Shown here: positions 59,684 to 64,000 of the stretch, piece by piece
Layout: every line of letters begins with the position of its first letter
Position numbering within the stretch: position 1 is the first letter of the stretch
Assembly: GCA_965230005.1 (NCBI GenBank)
Contig: OZ245934.1
Coordinates: 744,001-808,000, forward strand
DNA: 64,000 nucleotides
Source: SZUA-309 sp965230005
GTDB lineage: Bacteria; Pseudomonadota; Gammaproteobacteria; Pseudomonadales; Azotimanducaceae
Direction: 5' to 3'
Program-made: the position numbers and the translations under genes
Notes under the pieces: generated by a model
The model's input: the letters and a program-made list of their open reading frames with translations, nothing else
Told to the model about the DNA's origin: nothing
The model's database searches: none

Positions 59684-60370
59684 TCAGGGCGGTGAGAACC
59701 GATAGCCCACCCCGCGAACGGTCTGGATTGCCGTGTGCGCGCCGTAGGGCTTCAGCGCTTTACGTAGGCGCAGCACGTGTACGTCGACAGTCCGTTCCTC
59801 CACATAAACGCTGCGACCCCAGACCCGGTCGAGCAGCTGGGAGCGATCGAAGGCGCGATCCGGGTGGTTCATGAAGAGTTCCAGGAGACGGAATTCCGTC
59901 GGCCCCATTTTGACGACCTCACCTTTGACGGTGACCTGATGGGCGGCGAGGTTCATGTTGATCGGCCCCGTTTCGAGGATACCGTCCTCCGGCGCACCGG
60001 AGCGTCGCAGCAGGGCTTTGACCCGGGCGATGAGTTCCCTGGGCGAGAAAGGCTTGACGATGTAGTCGTCGACGCCGGAGTCGAAGCTCTTGAGTTTGTC
60101 CGATTCCTCACCTCTGGCGGTGAGCATGATGATCGGCAACTGGGCGGTGTGCTCGTCTTTGCGCAGCCTGCGCGCCAGGTCGACCCCGCTCATACCCGGG
60201 AGCATCCAATCGATGATGACCAGGCTTGGTAACAGGCCGTCGAGCTTGTGCATGGCATCTTCAGCGGTTTCAGCTTCCCAGATCTGAAAACCGGCCCGGG
60301 AGAGGGCGAAATTCAACATGTCGCGAATGTCAGGTTCGTCTTCGACGAGCAGGATCGTGTTGGTGGTCAT
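59684..60370 (-). CDS. phoB: phosphate regulon response regulator PhoB
   Basis: A 228-residue OmpR-type regulator. ATG 60370 begins MTTNTILLVEDEPDIRDML; the receiver aspartate is Asp54 (VIIDWMLPGMSG). The C-terminal winged helix ends with VDVHVLRLRKALKPYGAHTAIQTVRGVGYRFSPP. It activates Pho promoters under phosphate starvation by binding Pho boxes; three Pho repeats lie 150 bases upstream, so it should activate its own operon. It is the first gene of the phoBR-pstSCAB-phoU block. Confidence 0.96.
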   Translation of the reverse strand: MTTNTILLVEDEPDIRDMLNFALSRAGFQIWEAETAEDAMHKLDGLLPSLVIIDWMLPGMSGVDLARRLRKDEHTAQLPIIMLTARGEESDKLKSFDSGVDDYIVKPFSPRELIARVKALLRRSGAPEDGILETGPINMNLAAHQVTVKGEVVKMGPTEFRLLELFMNHPDRAFDRSQLLDRVWGRSVYVEERTVDVHVLRLRKALKPYGAHTAIQTVRGVGYRFSPP

Positions 60371-60521
60371 GGTCTCATTCGGGGGAGGTGGGTTGATCGA
60401 GGCAGATCGGATTACACCGGAGGACTGTGACAATTGCGTTATTAAACACAGAGCGACGATGACAGCAGCGGGTATTCGGTTCGGCTTTTGTGAACGCCCG
60501 GGATGCCAGCGGGCGCGAGTA

Positions 60522-60550
60522 TGTGACAATTATATGACATTTTTGTGACA
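60522..60550 (-). promoter_or_regulatory. Pho box (three PhoB-binding repeats) of the phoB operon
   Basis: On the plus strand TGTGACA, TATGACA and TGTGACA begin at 60522, 60533 and 60544, exactly 11 bases apart with A/T-rich 4-base spacers. Read on the minus strand these are TGTCACA, TGTCATA and TGTCACA, matching the CTGTCAT-type direct repeats of Pho boxes and pointing toward phoB (start 60370). The divergent hydrolase gene starts 50 bases away on the other side. Confidence 0.8.
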
Positions 60551-60599
60551 GGCTCGAGGGTGCCTGTCGGCGGCGTCGAACCTGGAGGAGGGATCCTTT

Positions 60600-61319
60600 A
60601 TGGTAGCGAGCCAGCCATACGAGGAGACGATGATCATGGGAGATTTCACAGGGCAGAAAGTTCAGATTCGCTCGCAGGACGGCTTCGCCCTCGGCGCTTA
60701 TCAGGCGCAGCCGGCTGATGAGCCGAAAGGAGCCGTCGTCGTGATTCAGGAAATCTTCGGGGTCAACGCCCACATCCGGGAGGTGGTCGACGGCTATGCC
60801 AGTGCCGGTTACTTCGCCATCGCGCCACAGATTTTCGACCGCGTGGATCGGGACGTGGAACTGGGCTACGAACAGGAAGACATGGGTAAAGGCATCGAGA
60901 TCGCGTTTCAGAAACTCGACCGGGAACTGGCGCTGGCCGACATCCAGGCAGCAATCGAAGTCGCCGGTGTGCATGGCAAGGTGGGTGTCGTCGGCTACTG
61001 CTTCGGCGGCCTGCTGACCTGGCTGGCTGCCTGTGAACTCGACGGCGTCAGCGCTGCTTCCTCCTACTATGGTGGCGGCGTAGCCGGCGAAGTGAGCCGG
61101 ACGGCGCAGTGTCCGGTAATCATGCATTTCGGGGAGCTGGATGCGCACATTCCCATGACGGATGTGGAAAAAGTACAGGCCGCACAGCCGGAGGTGACGG
61201 TACACGTGTACCCCGCAGACCACGGCTTCAACTGCGATCATCGCGCCAGCTACGACGCAAATGCCGCGGAGCTGGCACGCAGCCGGACGCTGGAGCTGTT
61301 CGCCGGCGCGCTCGGTTGA
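60600..61319 (+). CDS. dienelactone hydrolase family protein
   Basis: A 239-residue alpha/beta-hydrolase of the dienelactone hydrolase family. VVGYCFGGLLTW contains the nucleophile Cys134; Asp181 (GELDAHIP) and His208 (PADHGFNCDHR) complete the triad. VVVIQEIFGVNAHIREVVDGYASAGYFAIAPQ is a typical N-terminal region. ATG 60600 has a strong ribosome binding site (GGAGGAGGGA). Many family members act on substrates other than dienelactone, and no aromatic degradation genes are nearby. It is divergent from phoB with the Pho box between them. Confidence 0.9.
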   Translation: MVASQPYEETMIMGDFTGQKVQIRSQDGFALGAYQAQPADEPKGAVVVIQEIFGVNAHIREVVDGYASAGYFAIAPQIFDRVDRDVELGYEQEDMGKGIEIAFQKLDRELALADIQAAIEVAGVHGKVGVVGYCFGGLLTWLAACELDGVSAASSYYGGGVAGEVSRTAQCPVIMHFGELDAHIPMTDVEKVQAAQPEVTVHVYPADHGFNCDHRASYDANAAELARSRTLELFAGALG

Positions 61320-62015
61320 TCGGGGATTCTCCGAAACTCTTTCACAGCGGGCGGCAACGGGCATGCCAACGGCTTCCCGCTTGACTTCCATGGGGTGTTT
61401 GTTGATGCTTCGCCCACTAATCAGGGGCGGGGCATCAAAACAGCGCTGACGGGCTCGAAAACCACGGAATTCAAGGTCTCCAGACTTTCAGGGGTGCAGT
61501 AGGAACCCAGAAAATTCCAAGTGGCAGAGAGAGGAGGTTTCCGTCGTAAGCGCCATGCCCGCACGGTCGTGTTCAGCTAAGCGCGGTCGTATCGCAGAAC
61601 AACAATGCAGCGAACGATCACCGCAGAGAGAGTGCGCGTCAGTCGCACGATCTGCCGGCAGAACCAGGCCATAGAATTTGTTCCCCCGGAACTGGGAACG
61701 GGGTATGGCGCGTTTGCGCCATTGCATCGTTGCCATCCGGAGAAACAGGCGGTCGTTCGCTCTCGCGGGAGCATGGACGGCCGGTTGGGTGTAATTGCGT
61801 GTAGGCAGCGTGACGAACGTAGCCAGGGTGACAGTCCTCCGTCGAAGATCGACGAGTCACCGCGGAATTGCCCCGGAAACTTTGCGGAATGAGGTGAGCA
61901 GTAACTCGCTTCGGAGAGTCGTTACAGTCGAGTCATAAATAAAGGCGCAGAGATAGCGCAAGAAACCGCAATCAATAAGCGAAACCATCCCGTAGGAAAG
62001 CCCGTAGGAAGTCTT
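61320..62015. other. intergenic region upstream of the DUF3450 operon
   Basis: About 700 bases without a convincing gene; frames here have no family signal. Near the downstream end CCCGTAGGAA occurs twice (61989-61998 and 62001-62010); the second copy is the ribosome binding site of the DUF3450 gene. No Fur box, clear promoter hexamers or intrinsic terminator could be picked out. Confidence 0.5.
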
Positions 62016-62792
62016 ATGAATAAACAACGGAACCGAATCGCAGCGACACTGCTCCTGGCAGCGTCGGCAGTGCTTGGAGGCACTGCGTCGGCTGCGACGT
62101 TGAACGATGTCTTTGCGGTGGCTGAGCAGCTGAATACTCAGGCGCGTCAGTCCCAGGCAAAAATCGATGCACTCACGGAGGAGACCCGAGAGCTCCTGGG
62201 TGAGTACAAGACGGTCCTCAAGGAAATCCAGGGCTTGCGCGTCTACAACCGGCAGCTGGAGCGACAGATCGCCAACCAGGAAGCCGAGATGGCCCAGCTC
62301 AGTTCCTCCATCGACGAGGTAACGGTCATCGAGCGGCAGATCACGCCGCTCATGATGCGCATGATTGATGGGCTCGAGCAGTTCGTTTCCCTCGATCTGC
62401 CATTCCTCACCACAGAGCGGAACAACCGCCTCGATACGCTGCGCGAGATGATGGATCGTGCCGACGTCGCCGTGAGTGAGAAGCTCTCTCAGATTCTCCG
62501 GGCTTACCAGATCGAGAACGAGTACGGGCGTACGATCTCGGCCTATCCGGACACGATCAACATCAACGGCACGGACCGGAAGGTGGACGTCCTTCAGGTG
62601 GGCCGCGTGTCGCTCATGTATCAGACCCCGGACGGTGAGGAAACCGGACGCTTCAACGCCGAGAGCGGTCAGTGGGAGGTGGTCGACGACCTCTTCAAGA
62701 CGCCGGTCCAGAACGGCATCCGCATGGCCCGTCAGCAGATGTCCTACGATCTGCTGTCTCTGCCCGTATCCGGTCCGGAGAACGCACAATGA
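62016..62792 (+). CDS. DUF3450 family periplasmic protein (TonB2-type system)
   Basis: A 258-residue secreted protein with a signal peptide (LLLAASAVLGGTASAA, cleavage near residue 27). It then has a long coiled coil (about 35-110, with AKIDALTEETRELLGEYKTVLKEI-type heptads) and a conserved C-terminal part (YQIENEYGRTISAYPDTI, VGRVSLMYQTPDGEETG). DUF3450 genes head TonB2-like operons of marine gammaproteobacteria, followed by a long ExbB, a second ExbB, ExbD, TonB and a TPR protein. ATG 62016 follows AGGAAG. The stop overlaps the next start (ATGA). Confidence 0.9.
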   Translation: MNKQRNRIAATLLLAASAVLGGTASAATLNDVFAVAEQLNTQARQSQAKIDALTEETRELLGEYKTVLKEIQGLRVYNRQLERQIANQEAEMAQLSSSIDEVTVIERQITPLMMRMIDGLEQFVSLDLPFLTTERNNRLDTLREMMDRADVAVSEKLSQILRAYQIENEYGRTISAYPDTININGTDRKVDVLQVGRVSLMYQTPDGEETGRFNAESGQWEVVDDLFKTPVQNGIRMARQQMSYDLLSLPVSGPENAQ

Positions 62793-64000
62793 GAAGTACT
62801 CTGATGAATACCAAGTTCCTCCCCAGCGCACTTCTGGCGCTGATCATGACTTTCGCCGGTACGGTGGTCGCCCAGGAAGCGGACAGCGCCGCTGAGCCGA
62901 CCCCGGCGGACGATCTGCAGGTGAATCAGGCGGACTCGCTCCGCGAACTGCTCGAGAACGTCCGTGAGCGTCGCGTGGTCGAATCCCGCGAACACACTCA
63001 GCGCGAGCAGCGTTTCGCCCAGGACAAAGCCAACCAGCAGCGGCTCCTGAATGAGGCCCGGGCCGAGCGGCGTCGCGAGGAAGAACGCTCCGACCGCCTC
63101 GAAACCACTTTCGACGAAAACGAGATCCGCATCGGTGACCTCCAGGAACAGCTGGACCGCCGCCTCGGTTCTCTGAAAGAACTCTTCGGTGTCCTCCAGC
63201 AGGTGGCTGGCGACACCCGCGGCCTCTTCGAAGGCTCGATCATCACCGCCCAGTATCCGGGCCGAGGTCAATGGCTCGGCGACTTCGCCGCGAAGATGGG
63301 TACCTCTTCCCAGCTGGCCACCATCGACGAGATGGAAACGCTCTGGTTTGAGCTGCAGCGGGAAATGACGGAATCCGGCAAGGTCGTCCGCTTCCCCGGC
63401 ACGGTCACCATGCTCAATGGTGAAACGTTGGAGACGGACATCGTCCGGGTGGGTTCCTACGCGCTCGTAGCCGGCGGTCAGTACGTGAACTTCGAGCCCG
63501 GTGACGAAGGCACCATGGTTGAGCTCGCTCGCCAGCCGTCGGCGCGTTTCGTGAGCACGGCGGAAGACATTCAGGAAGCCTCGGCGGGAGACGTGGTCGA
63601 GTTCGGTATCGATCCCACCCGCGGTTCGCTGCTGGCGCTGCTCATCCAGGCAGCGACCTGGGGCGACCGTATCGGGACTCCCTTCGGCGGTATCTCCAAA
63701 GGCGAGTGCTGGCTGCCGTTCTGTGACGGCCAGGGTGGTACCCCGGGCTCAGTCATCATTCTCGTCGGTATCATCGGCGTGCTTCTGGCCGTCGAGCGTC
63801 TGATCACGCTCTCGCTCATGGGCGCCAAGGTGTCTGCACAGCGCAAATCGAATACCGCCAGCGACGACAATCCGCTTGGTCGCGTGCTCAAGGTCTACGA
63901 CGACAACAAAGACGTGGACGTCGAAACCCTGGAGCTGAAGCTCGGCGAGGCGATGCTTGGCGAGCAACCACGGATAACAAGGAACATCACCCTGATTCAG
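62789..64000 (+). CDS. MotA/TolQ/ExbB family protein with long periplasmic N-domain, cut by window end
   Basis: The frame from ATG 62789 runs to the window end without a stop (404 codons), so the gene is incomplete. A signal peptide (ALLALIMTFAGTVVAQ) is followed by a charged coiled coil (about 45-145), a periplasmic domain, and at about 320-340 a membrane helix (SVIILVGIIGVLLAVERLITL). The last visible residues (LGEAMLGEQPRITRNITLIQ) are where the conserved ExbB pore region begins. It is coupled to the DUF3450 gene by a 4-base overlap. This is the long ExbB of TonB2-type systems. Confidence 0.9.
   Translation, partial: MRSTLMNTKFLPSALLALIMTFAGTVVAQEADSAAEPTPADDLQVNQADSLRELLENVRERRVVESREHTQREQRFAQDKANQQRLLNEARAERRREEERSDRLETTFDENEIRIGDLQEQLDRRLGSLKELFGVLQQVAGDTRGLFEGSIITAQYPGRGQWLGDFAAKMGTSSQLATIDEMETLWFELQREMTESGKVVRFPGTVTMLNGETLETDIVRVGSYALVAGGQYVNFEPGDEGTMVELARQPSARFVSTAEDIQEASAGDVVEFGIDPTRGSLLALLIQAATWGDRIGTPFGGISKGECWLPFCDGQGGTPGSVIILVGIIGVLLAVERLITLSLMGAKVSAQRKSNTASDDNPLGRVLKVYDDNKDVDVETLELKLGEAMLGEQPRITRNITLIQ

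Noticed and set aside
1..64000. tRNA, rRNA, transposase, phage or defence genes
   Set aside because: No cloverleaf, rRNA or mobile-element signature was recognised on reading both strands; a dedicated tRNA/ncRNA scan was not possible.

Overview
The window reads as chromosomal DNA of a GC-rich, Gram-negative gammaproteobacterium. Evidence for this: LPS genes (lpxK, msbA, kdsB, galU), lipoprotein export (lolCDE), RNase E, a full type II fatty-acid cluster and a Pho regulon. The backbone order lolCDE, DUF2062, comEC, exbB, exbD, lpxK, kdsB, murB, rne, rluC, maf, yceD, rpmF, fabD, fabG, acpP, fabF, mltG, tmk, holB, pilZ, tatD is, as I recall it, the order found in Pseudomonas and relatives. A Pseudomonadales-like lineage is therefore likely; I cannot name a genus. 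No rRNA, tRNA, CRISPR array, insertion sequence or prophage gene is visible.

Layout. 1-6.9 kb: a cut DUF4336 gene, a methyltransferase, an InaA-type kinase, an outer-membrane barrel, rhodanese, a crotonase, a histidine phosphatase, and apbE-nqrM. 6.9-13 kb: lolCDE, DUF2062 and comEC. 13-19.9 kb: genes inserted into the conserved backbone (DUF2244, a PilZ/Nudix-like fusion, clpB with a heat-shock promoter candidate, a small gene behind a strong LexA-box candidate, galU, a D-amino-acid lyase family enzyme). 20-24.8 kb: a tightly coupled operon exbB-exbD-(msbA::lpxK fusion)-kdsB. 24.8-32.8 kb: an SDR, alkB, murB, rne, rluC, maf. 32.9-41.4 kb: yceD-rpmF-fabD-fabG-acpP-fabF-mltG-tmk-holB-pilZ-tatD, without plsX or pabC. 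41.4-45.4 kb: acetyltransferase, S9 peptidase and prolidase on the minus strand. 45.6-50.5 kb: a three-subunit molybdenum hydroxylase with its own MoaD-like protein and a PfkB kinase. 52-60.4 kb: phoB-phoR-pstS-pstC-pstA-pstB-phoU on the minus strand behind a three-repeat Pho box. 60.6-64 kb: a dienelactone hydrolase and the start of a DUF3450/long-ExbB energy-transduction operon cut by the window edge.

Functional links. MsbA::LpxK, KdsB, GalU and the Lol system serve envelope assembly. FabD, FabG, AcpP and FabF supply acyl chains, and MurB and MltG act on peptidoglycan. The most unusual items are the single-frame MsbA-LpxK fusion, a PilZ domain joined to a degraded Nudix-like domain, an unrecognised gene under an 18/20 LexA box, a HolB without its zinc module, and two genes (pstB and the PfkB kinase) that lack any ATG/GTG/TTG start and appear to begin at CTG.
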